A DNA stretch of 64,000 bases from Cunninghamia lanceolata (Eukaryota > Streptophyta > Pinopsida > Cupressales > Cupressaceae), in contig BSBN01000809.1 of assembly GCA_027924645.1 (NCBI GenBank), positions 45,848,001 to 45,912,000 of the forward strand, written 5' to 3'. The notes below the pieces were generated by a model, which saw only the letters and a program-made list of their open reading frames with translations, was not told where the DNA came from and searched no databases. Positions within the stretch are counted from its first letter, which is position 1; the number at the start of each line of letters is the position of its first letter. Shown here piece after piece: positions 43,133 to 55,327 of this stretch. The position numbers were made by a program, and so were the translations under genes.

Positions 43133-44821
43133 TGGTGCAGGAGCACCAACACATCTAGGTTTTGTTTTCAAGTAGTTGTTTTGTTTGGTTTAATAAGGTC
43201 CTTGAAACCATTAAATGTTGTAATGAGGCTTGAAAGCCATTCATGTAAATGGACTATGTCCAAATAGCTAGAATCTATTTTCATGTTGTAGTCCTAAAGG
43301 AGGACAATCTATTTGTAGGGGGGCAGTCATTTAAGTTTTCATATTTGTAAGCCTTTAAAGGCATGTCAAGGGTTAGAAGGAATGTTAACACCTTGTCCTA
43401 GGTTAACAAAAGGTTAGAAAGCATCTTCTAAACATAAAATGGTTAGTGCAGTCCTAAAGAGGACAGTTTCTAATTAGTAATTAGTGCTACAGTTAGACAC
43501 AAGAAAGTAGCTAGATGGTTGGGGTAGTTTCATCGACCCCCCAACCACTCCAAATGACTTCATGCAATGTTGGAGGCTTACTTTAAGCCAGGAGGGATTC
43601 ATTTTTGTAGAGAACATTCGAGGTATTTGAAAAAATATAACAAAAACCATTGTTTCCTACCCTTTTCTGCATTTTCTGAGTTTTGTGTGTATTTGAGCCC
43701 ATACTACTCTACAGTACGGCTTTGTCATGGAGTGTTGAATGTTTGGAAGTGAAGGTGGATGCTTTGACTGTCCATTGAAGCAAGTTTGGGCTCTTGACAT
43801 TGAGTGAAAAGCAAAATATGACTGTAGAACTCCATATTGCCCCTTGAAATTGTTGTCTCCATAAGTTATTCGCTGTTTTCTTGAGAAATCCATACCTGTA
43901 CGGAACTGTCATAGCACAAGGGCATGTTGGATGGATAACAGATTGAAATACCTTTGTGTTGAATCTTGTTTGGGCTCTTGACATTAATCTTGGTGTGAGA
44001 AATCATTGTTCTACTATTGACTATCCTAAAACCTAGATTAGGGTTCTTCTGAACAACCCGATGGAGATCTCCCCATTCCATTGATCTTTTTCTGTTTCTA
44101 CTCAATGGAATGGGTTGTAAGATAGCTAGTCCATAGTCTTGTGAAGGTTTTGGGAGGCAGGAGGATGGTTTGGTCTGAGTTCTCCATGCAATTGACTCTG
44201 CAAATACCATGTGTTGAGACTTGGTGAAGGACAACAACAGCTTGGTGATTATCCTTGACTGTATTCAGTAGTCAACTAGAGAATGCCATACATTGAGAAC
44301 AATACAAAGGTTCCTAATCTTGCAATGACCCTGTGTCAAGAGGTAGGAAGAGACCTCTCTGAGAAACCCATTCATTGTGCCTTATGTTGTCCTGACAGTC
44401 ATCTCTAAAGATAATAACCACAAGGGAGGACACTAGGTATGTTTGTCTTGTAATTGATTGGTCAAGGAAAGTCATTAAATGTTTGGCATGTTATTGGTTT
44501 GGTTGGTTGTATGAGATAGGGTTTGTCTCAATAGGGATCATCCTAAGAAGGCTATTGTGACTGTCTCTCTAGTGAAGCTGAGAGGTTGTGACTGTTGTCC
44601 TTTAGACCCTGCACAGGGGGTTGTATGGAAACTTAGATGGAGTTAAGTGTCTTGGAAGATGAGTGCCTTGAAGTCCCTCTCTCTTATGTCATGAACAAGT
44701 ATTATGTTGTGTTAAAGCCTTCATTGTTAGAAGCCTAATTTCTGTCAGAGAACAGTGAACTTGTGAGTTATTGCATGTGAAGTTATGAACATGCTTCTAT
44801 TGTCCTAGATGCTCTGCATCA
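43133..44821 (+). repeat. TRG1 3' LTR
   Basis: Begins TGGTGCAGGAG and ends CTGCATCA. It is collinear with the 5' LTR. Confidence 0.88.
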
Positions 44822-44826
44822 ATCAA
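44822..44826 (+). repeat. Target-site duplication of TRG1, right copy (ATCAA)
   Basis: Matches 39315-39319. Confidence 0.9.
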
Positions 44827-45904
44827 GCTATTAGGGATGTCCTAGAATTCAAACCAATTTATGAAACAAAATTATGCCAAGACCCAAGGTAGAAAGAAGA
44901 ATTTTCCCAAAACTATCCAGGTGGAAGGTAAGGTTATTGATCTACTAGTTATTGAAATGCTCCTCCCTAAGTATGGTGACCCTAGTAACCCTATCATTAT
45001 AGTCTATATCTCAAGGATAGAAATATCAAACATGTTGATTGACTTGGGAGAAGTAATCAATGTTATGACAATTCACACTTTAGACAGACTAGCTCTTACA
45101 GGTATTCAGACCACTTCCATAATTTTTCAATTAGTCGATCAGATAGTAGCAATTCCAAAAGGAATGTTAACAGATGTATCCGTCATAGTGGAATCATGGG
45201 AATTTCCTATGGATTTCCTAATCTTAGAACCAAGAAATCAAAAAATTGCTTCCCCCTTGATCTTGGGAAGACCATGGTTGGCTATTGTAGTAGTATAAAT
45301 TGACTGTAGAATTGGGGATATGGTCATATCCAATGGTATAGACAAGAAAAACTCTCTATATTCTCTAGCTAAGACCTCTATCAAATATTTAGGTATTGTT
45401 TGGATTGATGAACCCAATAACATAGAAAATATTGCCTCTTTGGCTATGGTGACTATCACAGAACACCTGGGGGACTTAGGGGAAGATATAGATGTTGACA
45501 CTCCTAAAGACATTACTCATATCATCATAGATAGAAATGTGATGAATTTTGCTAAGGATCCAAGAAGAGAATTTTTAGCAGCTACTCACTATTCTTTGGC
45601 AAATGTTATACCCTATGGTGAAACCTTCTACCAAGATATTACTACCTTCCACATGTTAGTACCACACTCTAGTCCTTTAAACACAATGAAAAATGAGAAT
45701 AAAACAGTTCAATCCATTGATGAGGATACCAAGCAGGTTATGGTTTTACCAGGAAAAACATTAAACATCAACTACAAGGTAACAAGAGAACAAGAGGTGG
45801 AACTCATTAATCTTCTATTATCCCATACTATAGCTTTTTCTTGGGAATATGGGGACATGAAAGGAATCCACCCTAATATCTACACCCATCATATCTATAC
45901 TTAA
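44827..45904 (+). pseudogene. ATH1 protease and protease-RT linker
   Basis: After TRG1 the frame (shared with RT) reads QVEGKVIDLLVIEMLLPKYG, then NMLIDLGEVINVMTIHTLDR with the protease active site as DLG, and PLILGRPWLAIV as the second motif. A TAA at 45296 follows. The linker up to 45904 is open for 194 codons, acidic, and ends with NYKVTREQEVELINLLL and WEYGDMKGI, the usual run-in to RT. An intact version would process gag-pol. Confidence 0.7.
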
Positions 45905-46600
45905 AATGTTAAACCAATCAAACATCCTCAAAGGAGACTGAACCCAACACTAAAAGAAATAGTAAAAATAGAAATAGAGAAACTGCTACAAGAAGGTTTC
46001 ATCTACCCCATCTCTAACAATTAGTGGGTATCTCCTTTAGTCATAGTTCCTAAGAAAAATGGAAAGTGGAGAGTGTGTGTAGACTATAGAGAACTAAACA
46101 AGGCCACTTAAAAATACTATTTTCCCTTACCATTCATTGATCAAGTTTTAGATAAACTAGCAGGGAAAAGGTACTTTTCATTTATGGATGGGATTAGTGG
46201 GTATAATCAAATTTAGATGGCACCAAAAGGCCAAGACAAGATAATGTTCACCTACTCATGGGGCATTTTTGCATATAGAGTCCTCCCATTTGGCATGTGT
46301 AACACTCCAGCTACTTTTCAAATGGTCGTTTTAGCTATTTTTGACGAGTTAGCCAATGAGTGCATGGAGGCTTATATGGATGACCTTACTATTTATGGAA
46401 ACACATCTGAAGAAGCCCTCCAAAATTTGGGAAAATTCTTGGAATGCTATGAAAAGCATCATTTGTCATTAAACCATGAAAAATGTTTCATGATGGTAGA
46501 ATAGAATATTGTTCTTGGGCACCACATTTCTGCAAAGGGAATTAAAGTGGATACCAACAAGGTAGAGGTGATCAAACATCTTCCCACACCTAAAATTAGA
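45905..46600 (+). pseudogene. ATH1 reverse transcriptase
   Basis: KHPQRRLNPTLKEIVKIEIE, VSPLVIVPKKNGKWRVCVDY, RELNKAT, FPLPFIDQVLDKLAG, FMDGISGYNQI, RVLPFGMCNTPATFQ and AYMDDLTIYGNTSEEAL give the full set of RT palm motifs with the catalytic YMDD at about 46374. Stops lie at 45902, 46022, 46109, 46214 and 46502. A frameshift near 46605 follows the thumb (GHHISAKGIKVDTNKVEVI). Confidence 0.82.
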
Positions 46601-47200
46601 TTGATGTTACTAGCTTCTTAGGTCATGTAGGTTACTATAGGAGATCCATAAAAAAATTTAGCAGAATAGTTGCTCCAATGTTTTCTCTCTTAATAAAGGA
46701 CACTGAATTCCACTGGATAGAAGATTGCCAAAAAGCATTTGAAACCATAAAATAAAAAATGACAATCACTCATGTTTTAAGGGGACCTAACTGGAATCTG
46801 CCATTTCACATCTAGATAGATGCCTTAAACAAGTCGATAGGAGAAATCCTAGGATAGAAAGAAGAAGGGGGAGGTATGTATGCAATCTATTACATATGTA
46901 AAAACCTTACCCATACTGAAATAAATTATACTACAATAGAAAAAGAATTCCTAGCTATGATCTATGTCATTAAAAAATTTAGACATTACATCACATGATA
47001 TAAAAATTTTGTACACACTGACCATGCAGCCATCAAGTATTTAATGAACAAACCAATTGTATGTGTAAGAATCATAAGATGGTTGTTGTTATTGTAAGAA
47101 TTTGATATCACCATCATTGATAATCTAGGAAAATTCAATTTGGTTGTTGATTTTCTGTCTAGGCTACATAAATGTGGAGAAAATTAACTTGTGGAAGATG
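46601..47200 (+). pseudogene. ATH1 RNase H
   Basis: FHWIEDCQKAFETIK and IDALNKSIGEILG (first catalytic Asp) are followed by NYTTIEKEFLAMIYVIKKF (catalytic Glu), VHTDHAAIKYLMNK (Asp) and LVVDFLSRL (Asp). Stops replace Lys/Gln codons at several places. It degrades RNA in hybrids in active relatives. Confidence 0.72.
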
Positions 47201-48559
47201 GTTTCTCTGATGAACATCTATTTGTTGTTTCTTCTAGTACTCCATGGTTTTTTGAAATAGCCAATTTATTGGTTACAGGCTTGTTTCCCTCACATTTCAC
47301 ATCCAAATAGAAAAAGAGATTGGTAAAGGAGAGTTTGTCCTATAAATGGTTGAATGGTTTATTATTTAAATGTGGGCCTGATTTTGTCATGTGCAGGTAT
47401 CTAAGAGCTGATGAAATTTTTGATGTGTTAACAGCTTGTCATGATGAACCCACAGGACACTACTCCTCACAAAGAAAAATCCACAAAGTTCTAGGAGATG
47501 GATATTACTAGCCATCCCTTCATAAAGATGTAAAGAAATATGTGAGGCAGTGTGACCAGTGCTAAAGAATGGGTCAGCCTACACTCACAAATGAAATGTC
47601 CTTACACTCTAAAATAGTCTTGGAACCATTTGAACAGTGGGGTCTGGATTTTGTGGGCCCAATCTCACCAACATCCATAGGAAAGGAGTATATCTTTGTG
47701 TGTATTGATTATGTGACTAAATGGGTAGAAGTGCATGCTTGTTATAATTTGCTAGGGAAGAGAAAGTTGTTGATTTCTTGTACAACAAAATCTTTTTAAG
47801 GTTTAGAGCCCCAAGAATTATAGTTTTAGATAGAGGCCCATAGTTTGCCTCTCAAGTAATACAAGATATCACAGACCTCTACTAGATCAAGCATAGGAAG
47901 TCCTAACCATATCATCCCAAAGCTAATAGGCAAGTGGATGTGACAAACAGAGAATTGGAGAGTATAATGAAAAAGACAGTAGCAGTGAATCTAGGAAAGA
48001 TTGGGCAAATAGGTTGTATGAATATGTATAGGCCTATAACACTACTTGGAAGTCAACTATAGGGTTCTCTCCCTATGAGATTGTATATTGTAAGAAGCCA
48101 ATAGAATATGAACTTCACACACTTAGGAATTCCATGGACATTGGCCTTCCATTGATTATTGCACAACAGGACCGAATCTTACAGCTAAATGAGTTAGATG
48201 AAATTAGAATGGAGGTAATTCAGTAGACAGAGATAATTCAACAACAAAGGAAGCAATGGCATGATCTATGCATTAAAGAGAGGAAATTTTAAGTTGGAGA
48301 CTCAGTTCTATTATATGATTCTAAGTTCAAAGAATTCAAGGGCAAGTTGCAGACACACCAGATGGGACCATATGAGATCAAAGAAGTCTATGACAATGGG
48401 ATAGCTCTACTATCACCAATTGATGGTGAACAAAATACATTTATGGTGAATGGACATAGACTTCGTCTTTACCAATGTCCATCCACCAGTGAAGAGTTCA
48501 TAAAAAATCTGTCACCTCCAGACTTATGTTGTGTAAAAGAGATAAAACATTTTTGCTAG
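47201..48559 (+). pseudogene. ATH1 integrase
   Basis: The zinc part is CHDEPTGHYSSQRKIHKV through KKYVRQCDQC (H-H-C-C). The core has WGLDFVGPISPTS (Asp 1), IVLDRGP (Asp 2, usually SDRG or TDNG) and KANRQVDVTNRELE, where the catalytic Glu of the family's QVEVTN reads Asp. The C-terminal domain (KGKLQTHQMGPYEIKEVYD, GHRLRLYQ) is open at 48347-48559. Stops separate the parts. No chromodomain is seen, which agrees with an Athila-like element. Confidence 0.78.
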
Positions 48560-49260
48560 AATGATAGCTGATAGTTCAAATAGTTCTATAAGAAATGAGA
48601 GGGATTGCAAACTAGTAAAATGGTGGTCCTTCTCCCAAAAAAGAGCTAAAAACTAGAAAATGGCAATTCTTTTTTACATGCAGTAATCATTCAGGAGCAC
48701 CTCCGGCACTCATCTTTAATGCTCATCTTACAAGCCAATTCAACACCTCAGATGCTCACACTTCAAATTTGTTAAGGGACATTTGACAATGATGTGAATG
48801 ACATCATAATCCCCTTTTGACTCATTTACATCATTCTCAAAAAGTGAACGCGTCATCAAGATAGTTGTCACTCGGCCACCAATGGTCTTTTTCCAATCAT
48901 TTTAGCTGATGAAGGCAACCAATCATGACATCATTTGTTAACAATAGCATATTGTCAAATTAACATGTTGCAGTTGCAAACCTTTCACATCACATCAAAG
49001 GTCATGGAGTAATGAAGCGGTCACTCCACATCTTTTTGATGGTGCAGCACAAACTTCTGACATGATGCCTAATAATTAAAATGGTGGATGTAGGTATTAC
49101 TCTTGATTTTACTAATTAAGTAGGAATTTATCAATTATTTTGGTACAGATCAATAATTCCCCGTGTCGCCATCCTTTCCCAAGTAATCTCAAGAATCTGC
49201 CATGTTGATTGAATGCATGTCACCTCATTAAAACACCTTTGAAGTGACATAACTCCCTTG

Positions 49261-49267
49261 TATAAAG
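49261..49267 (+). promoter_or_regulatory. TATA box in probable ATH1 LTR
   Basis: TATAAAG preceded by CTTG and followed by GTACC. COP2 inserted 55 bp downstream. Confidence 0.4.
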
Positions 49268-49273
49268 GTACCA

Positions 49274-49321
49274 ATCTTTAATTTCCATTTTTGGCACTAT
49301 CATTTCCTTCATATGGAAATA
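49274..49321 (+). repeat. 48-bp duplication flanking COP2, left copy
   Basis: ATCTTTAATTTCC...GGAAATA is repeated with 2 mismatches at 55328-55375, immediately outside the other LTR. Ordinary copia insertion gives a 5-bp duplication. Confidence 0.85.
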
Positions 49322-50821
49322 TGTGCAAGTATGTGCCTAATCGGTGTTGTCATTGATGTCAACATATCTTTGTTGTCATTAGTGTCAACTATGTCCTATT
49401 CTATTACTTGTTTAGAAGCTTTGTATATTGAGGATATTGATAAAATTGGCCTCTCCAGAAGAAACAAGTGAGTTACAGTGAAGTGCAGTATAGACAATGA
49501 TTTGCATGTTGAAGAACATTTCGGTAGATTACTCTGCATTTCTTTATTCTTGAAGATCTAGGTCTGTGGATTGGAAGTTATTTAAAGGGATGTCTAAAGA
49601 TGCTAAATCCTAAGTTTGAGCCTCCAGTGTGAAGAGTTGAGAGAGTTGCATTCACCAGAGTAAAACCTGCTTTCTCTAATTATTCTCTGGTGACAGGGAG
49701 AAAGTATTTTGCTCCTCCTTCCTCCGCATTAAAGTGTTTTGCTCTATGGTTCTAAAGGGATGTTTGGGATGATAATAAGTGCCTAAAATTGCAATGGTTC
49801 ATGTTTTGGTGGTCCGCAAGCTATCTTTCTTTTATGATAGTTGAAGACAGTCAAGTTCATGTGCTCCGGTGTGAAGAATCTCATGAATAAAGTGGTTTGA
49901 GTTTGTGAGGTTGCTCGTGATGATTTCAATGTGCTTGTGGATTCCTCCTAATCATGTTCCTACCTTTACTTTGGTCCGTGTTAAGAAGATGAGATCGTGT
50001 TTGAAGATTATTCCCAAATAGCGTAGCGTGTAACTAGTCTTAGCCAACTTGGTTAATTCCAGTAATTGCGGAGATCCCTTAAAGACTATGTAAGTGTGTT
50101 GTAGCATGGAAGATCATGTTTGAGTCCTAGCTAAGGCATGGCGTGGTCCACATACATTTATACTATAATTCCTTAGAATAATTTGTATTAGGTCAAGACC
50201 TATTTTGTAATTGTTTGTAATACTGACCTTGGAGATTGTTCCAATGGTTGATGATTGTAATGTTGACCTTGATGATCATTCTAAGGTTGATGAAGTGTAT
50301 AAATACTTGTAATTGAGTCATGAAAAATATGTCCTTGTGTGAAAATGGGAAGATAAGGAAAAGGGCGAGCAGATAAGGCAGAGTAGGTTAGAGCAGAGCA
50401 GAGGAACTATTGTACATCAATGTATTAATCTTAGACATGAAGAAGATGGTGATTTTGGCAGTGAGCTGCTAGTAGGGTTTAACAACCCTTTTGTAATCTT
50501 TCTAGGTTTAGGATTAAGGCAATGAGCCTGCATGTTCTAGGCTCATGGAGTGACCAAGCCTAAACATCATTTTTTAAAGATTGCAATATATTTTGAGAGC
50601 TAATCCTCTTTGTGGTTTTTCCCCACCTTGGGGTTTTCCACATAAAAATTTGGTGTATCTTGAGTTTAATGTTGCATCTATGTTTAAGTTTCTGATTTCA
50701 TGCATTCTTTGTTTAATCATAATAAGTGTGGATAAGTGATTAATGTTTAAGTGTAGAAGTGTTTGAGTTTTTGGGACAACTGATTCACCCCCCTCTCTCA
50801 ATTGTCCAGTGCATTTCAACA
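49322..50821 (+). repeat. COP2 5' LTR
   Basis: Begins TGTGCAAG (one T lost from TGTTGCAAG) and ends TTTCAACA. Contains the palindrome at 50265 and TATAAATA at 50298-50305. Confidence 0.87.
50265..50289. promoter_or_regulatory. Palindrome upstream of TATA box, COP2 5' LTR
   Basis: GACCTTG...TAAGGTTG around a TGATCA core, one arm base mutated. A related half-copy lies just upstream (ACCTTGGAGATTG, 50226). TATAAATA follows at 50298. Confidence 0.5.
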
Positions 50822-50823
50822 AT

Positions 50824-50839
50824 TGGTATCAGAGCAAGG
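50824..50839 (+). other. COP2 primer-binding site
   Basis: TGGTATCAGAGCAAGG, a perfect initiator-Met-type copia PBS. Confidence 0.85.
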
Positions 50840-50879
50840 TTCCTCTGAAGAAAGTCTAACAACTTGAGGAAGATCCAAA

Positions 50880-51480
50880 ATGACTTACAAGAAGGAAGCG
50901 CCACATTTTGATAGGACGAATTATGCTCTTTGAAAGGCACAAATGAAAAGTCATCTTCTTTGTCTTGGATTTAGCATTATGAAGATAAGTACTACACAAG
51001 TTGTTAGAGATTTTCCTAAGCTTGTGAAGCCTGCTAATCCTATTTGCAAGGAGTGTCAATTTGGGAAACAAACAAGAACAAGTTTCAAAAGCAAGGACCA
51101 ATCAGTTGATGGACTACTGGAACTAGTGCATACAGATTTGTGTGGACCTACTAGAGTAAGAACTTTGCAAGGAGATAGGTATTTCATGTTGCTTATTGAT
51201 GATTATTCTAGAATGACTTGGGGTACCTTTTTGAAAGAAAATCAGAAGCTCTAGATAAGTTCAAGCCATTTAAGGCAATGGTTGAAAATGAGATGGATTT
51301 GAAGATCAAATGTTTAAGGTCTGATAGAGGAGGAGAGTTCACATCAAATGAATTCAATTTCTTTTTGAAGAACATGGGATAAAGAGACAGTTATCTGCAC
51401 CTAGAACTCCATAATAAAATGGAATCATTGAAAGGAAAAATAGAACAGTTCAAGAGGCTGCTAGAACCATGATGAAGGAA
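50880..51480 (+). pseudogene. COP2 gag start fused in frame to integrase
   Basis: ATG 50880 gives MTYKKEAPHFDRTNYAL, the start of gag (TGA at 50931 replaces the Trp of COP3). By HLLCLGFSIM the frame already reads ISTTQVVRDFPKLVKP, the zinc-binding region before integrase. The core follows: ELVHTDLCGPTRVR (Asp 1), then in shifted frames SDRGGEF (Asp 2) and NGIIERKNR (Glu). The fused part 50943-51254 is open for 103 codons. The missing piece corresponds to about 57185-58597 of COP3. A dead product, but in-frame. Confidence 0.78.
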
Positions 51481-51520
51481 ACTGATCTTCCAGAAGTATA
51501 TTATATCAAAAGTTCCTACT

Positions 51521-53480
51521 GTGAAATATCTCAAAGTTTTTGGTAGCAAATGTTATATCAAAAGAGAAGAAGATCTAGGCAAGTTTGATGTTAGGTGTGA
51601 TGAAGGAATCTTCCTTGGTTACTCAACCAAGAGCAAGGCCTATTGGTGTTATAATAAGAGGTTGAATAAGATCATTGAGAGTACAAATGTCAAAGTTGAT
51701 GAAAGCAAGGACAGGATTCTAGAATCAAGTGGATATGAATCAGATAAACTAGATGCTTCAGAAGTGGTGCAACATGAAGATAGCTCAGATGAAGAGGATC
51801 AAGCTCCAGAAAGTGCTACTAAGACACCAAGGTATGTGAAACTTAATCATTCTAAAGATCAAATCATAGGAGATAAGAGTAAAGGAATCCTGACTAGAAG
51901 AAGAGCTACAGAAGAACAAGTAAATTTCTATCTGATTTCCAAGATTGAACCTAAGACTGTGAATGAAGCTTGCAATGATGAGAATTGGGTAAAGGCTATG
52001 GAAGAAGAATTGATGCAGATAGAGAAGAATCAGACCTGGGATCTTGTTCCCAAACCAGCAGATAAAAATGTAATTGGTACCAAGTGGGTTTTTAGAAACA
52101 AGATGAATGATAACGGTGAAGTAGTAAGAAACAAAGCAAGGTTGGTATGCAAAGGATACTCTCAAGTTGAAGGAATAGATTTTGAGGAAACATTTGCACT
52201 AATGGAAAGGATTGAAGCTATAAGAATGTTTCTAGCATTTGTAGCCTACAAAGATTTTAAGTTGTATCAGATGGATGTAAAGTCTGCATTCTTGAATGGA
52301 GAGTTGTTAGAAGAAGTCTATATTGAATAACCGGAAGGATTCTAGTCATTACATCAGGGAGACATGGTATGCAAATTGAAGAAGGCATTGTATGGGTTAA
52401 AACAAGCCCCTAGGGCCTGGTATGCTAGGTTGGATAAGTATCTGATACAGTTAGGATTCACTAAGGGTACCATTGACAGCAATCTCTATTTCAAGATCAA
52501 TAATGAACAAATCCTAATTGTTGCAGTCTTTGTTGATTACATTATCTTTGGAGGCAATGAAGGTATGTGCACTATTTTTTGCTGGAGAAATGCAAAGTGA
52601 ATTTGAAATGTCCATGTTTGGTGAGATGAATTTCTTTTTAGGTCTACAAATAAATCAATTAGATAAAGGTATCTTTATTTCTCAGTCTAAGTATGTGAAA
52701 GAGTTGTAAATAAGTTTGGGATGGAAGACTCTAAACTGGTAAATACTCCCATGATAACCAATTGTAAGCTGACCAAAAATGATGATTCACCTATGGTAGA
52801 TCAGAAAAGGTATAGATCTATGATTAGAGGATTACTTTATCTGACTCAAACCAGACCTGACATATTGCATGCAGTTTGTCTTGTGGCAAGATTTCAAGCA
52901 GAGCCTAAGGAGTCACATGTGATGGCAGTGAAGAGAATTTTGAGATATTTGAAAGGCACAATGGATTATGGTTTGTGGTATCCAAGGGACAATGATTTCA
53001 CTCTCAGTGCATACACTGATGCAGATTGGGCCAGAGATGTAGATGATAGAAAAATACAAGTGGAGCTACATTCTTTTTGGGAAAAGGCTGGTATCTTGGA
53101 TAAGCAAAAAATAAGACTCAATATCTTTGTCCACTACAGAAGTAGAATATATTGCAGTAGCATGTAGTTGTACTCAAGTGTTGTGGATGAAGCAGACATT
53201 GAAGGACATCAAAGTTGTGTATGAAGATCCAATTACAATCTTTTTTGACAATACAAGTGCCATAAACATATCAAAGAATCTAGTAATGCATTCAAGGACA
53301 AAGCACATATCCATAAGATATCACTTTCTAAGGGAAAAAGTGACAAAGAATGAAGTCAAGTTGGAATATGTATCTACAAAAGACCATATTACAGACATTT
53401 TCACCAAACCTCTGCCTAAGGATACTTTTGAGTATCTCAGAGAAAAGTTAGGGGTTATTACCCCTCCTGCTCTAAACTAA
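51521..53480 (+). pseudogene. COP2 reverse transcriptase and RNase H
   Basis: The first 269 codons (51521-52330) cover the IN-RT linker and RT start: [41 protein letters not shown] and [14 protein letters not shown]. After stops at 52328 and 52346 come [18 protein letters not shown] and VFVDYIIFGG, where the second catalytic Asp of FVDD is Tyr. Frameshifts near 52565 and 52710 follow. RNase H reads AYTDADWARDVDDRK, STTEVEYIAVA, FFDNTSAINISKN and SRTKHISIRYHFLRE, ending TPPALN. Inactive. Confidence 0.83.
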
Positions 53481-53777
53481 GATGCATAAGAGTGCATCAG
53501 TCCAGTGGTGCTTAGAGTTCCTTCTTCAGATCCGGATTGATGCTTTTAGGGCTACTTCTCAGGGGGAGTAGTTAGAGAGTTCAATAAACAAATTGAATCA
53601 GAGAAGAAGAGTGCAAGTATGTGCCCTTTGCCATTGATTTCAAAGGAGGAGAGAAGTCATGTGAAAAACTTAGAAAGAAATAGTGCAGATGTGTAAAGAG
53701 ATAGGGGCAGAATCTTGTCTTTATGGTTGTTGTAGTTTTTCACATCATATGTTGCCATCAATGATGAAGGGGGAGAT
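53481..53777 (+). other. COP2 post-pol region with polypurine motifs
   Basis: TCAGGGGGAG (about 53561), AAAGGAGGAG (about 53643) and GAAGGGGGAGAT (53767-53777), the last directly before the LTR. Confidence 0.7.
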
Positions 53778-55327
53778 TGTTGCAAGTATGTGCCTAATCA
53801 TTGTTGTCATTGATGTCAACATATCTTTGTTCTCATTAGTGTCAACTATGTCCTATTATATTACTTGTTTAGAAGCTTTGTATGTTGACGATATTGAAAA
53901 ATTGGCCTCTCCAGAAGAAACAAGTGAGTTATAGTGAAGTGCAGTATCGACAGTGAGTTGTATGTTGAAGAACAGTCTGGTAGATTACTCTACATTTCTT
54001 GCTGCTTGAAGATCTTGGTTTGCAGATTGGAAGTTATTTAAAGGGACGTCTGAAGATGCTAAATCCTAGGTTTGAGCCTCCGGTGTGAAGAGTTGAGAGA
54101 GTTGCATTCACCAGAGTAAAACCTACTTTCTCTAATTATTCTATGGTGATAGGGAGAAAGTATTTTGCTTCTCATTACTCTACATTAAAGTGTTTTGCTC
54201 TATGGTTCTAAAGGGATGTCTAGGATGATGATAAGTGCCTACAATTGCAATGTTTCATTTTTTGGTGGTCCACAAGCTATCTTTCTTTTATGACAGTTGA
54301 AGATAGTGAAGTTCGTGTGCTCTGGTGTGAAGAATCTCATGAATAAAGTGGTTTGAGTTTGTGTGGTTGCTCATGATGATTTCAATGTGCTTGTGGATTC
54401 CTCCTGATCATGTTCCTAACTTTACATTGGTCCGTGTTAAGAAGATGAGATCGTCTTTGAAGATTATTCCCAAATAATGTAACGTGTAACCAGTCTTAGC
54501 TGACTTGGTTAATTCCAGTAATTGCGGAGATCCCTTGAAGATTATGGAAGCGTGTTGTGGCATGGAAGATCATGTTTGAGTCCCAACTAAGGCATGGTGT
54601 GGTCCACATACATTTATACTATAATTCCTTAGAATAATTTGTATTAGTTCAAGACTTATTTTGTAATTGTTTGTAATACCGACCTTGGAGATTGTTCCAA
54701 TGGTTGATTATTGTAATGTCAACCTTGATGATCATTCCAAGGTTGATGAAGTGTATAAATACTTGTAATTGAGTCGTGGAAAAGATGTCCTTGTGTAAAA
54801 ATGGGAAGATAAGGAAAAGGGCGAGCAGATAAGGTAGAGCAGGGTAGACCAGAGCAGAGGAACTATTGTACATCAATGTATTAATCTCAGACATGAAGGA
54901 GATGGTGATTTTGGTAGTGAGCCGCCAGTAGTGTTTAACAACCCTCAGGGTTTAATAGCCCTTATTGTAATCTTTCTAAGTTTAGGGTTGAAGCAATGAG
55001 CCTGCTAGACCTAGCTATACTTCATGGCAGTGAGACAACATGTTCTAGGCCCATGGAGTGACCAAGCCTGAACATCATTTTTCAAAGATTGCAATACATT
55101 TTGAGAGCTAATCCTCTCTGTGGTTTTTCCCCACCTTGGGGTTTTCCACGTAAAAATATGATGTCTCTTGATTTTAATATTGCATCTATGTTAAGTTTCT
55201 GATTTCATACATTCTTTGTTTAATCATAATAAGTGTGGATAAGTGATTAATGTTTAAGTGAAGAAGTGTTTGAGTTTTTGGGACAATTGATTCACCCCCC
55301 CTCTTAGTTGTCTGGTGTATTTCAACA
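53778..55327 (+). repeat. COP2 3' LTR
   Basis: Starts TGTTGCAAG and ends TTTCAACA. TATAAATA is at 54754-54761. It has about 55 bp not present in the 5' LTR near 54940-55040. Confidence 0.87.
54720..54745. promoter_or_regulatory. Perfect palindrome upstream of TATA box, COP2 3' LTR
   Basis: Arms CAACCTTG and CAAGGTTG (8 bp, perfect) flank a TGATCA-containing centre, 8 bp before TATAAATA. The equivalent COP3 element has arms ACTTTGA and TCAAAGT. Confidence 0.55.

Larger units (their letters stand above)
39320..44821 (+). mobile_element. TRG1, gag-protease-only gypsy element (TR-GAG type)
   Basis: Direct LTRs of 1,714 and 1,689 bp are flanked by ATCAA. The 2.1-kb interior encodes only gag and protease, and RT, RNase H and IN are absent. 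LTR ends are TGGTGCAAG and TTGCATCA, imperfect inverted repeats. By hand, only about 5 substitutions separate the first 190 bases of its LTRs, so it looks the youngest insertion here. It is non-autonomous. Confidence 0.88.
38315..49321 (+). mobile_element. ATH1, Athila-like gypsy element, interrupted by G1 and TRG1
   Basis: gag C-terminal sequence starts abruptly at the G1 edge and continues to TRG1 (39320), then resumes at 44827 with protease, RT, RNase H and IN in gypsy order to 48559. The protease motif LIDLGEVIN and the RT phrases RELNKAT, FPLPFIDQVLDKLA and YMDDLTIYG resemble Athila-type elements. Dozens of stops make it the most decayed element in the window, which agrees with its position at the base of the nest. 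Its 5' part lies to the left of G1, outside the window. Confidence 0.75.
48560..49321 (+). other. ATH1 3' non-coding region, probably start of its 3' LTR
   Basis: No ORF. It contains a TATA box at 49261, suggesting LTR U3. It is interrupted by COP2, and 55376-55633 may be the continuation. Confidence 0.5.
49322..55327 (+). mobile_element. COP2, internally deleted copia element
   Basis: LTRs at 49322-50821 and 53778-55327, initiator-Met PBS, then a shortened gag fused to integrase, RT and RNase H in copia order (IN before RT), then PPT motifs. About 1.4 kb covering most of gag and protease is missing compared with COP3. Several stops and frameshifts are present. The protein sequence is closely related to COP3. 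Confidence 0.88.

Noticed and set aside
39320..44821. LTRs of TRG1 as source of host-like ORFs (minus-strand ORFs at 39661-40662 and 43657-44237)
   Set aside because: They occur in both LTR copies with differing frames and stops and show no recognisable domain.
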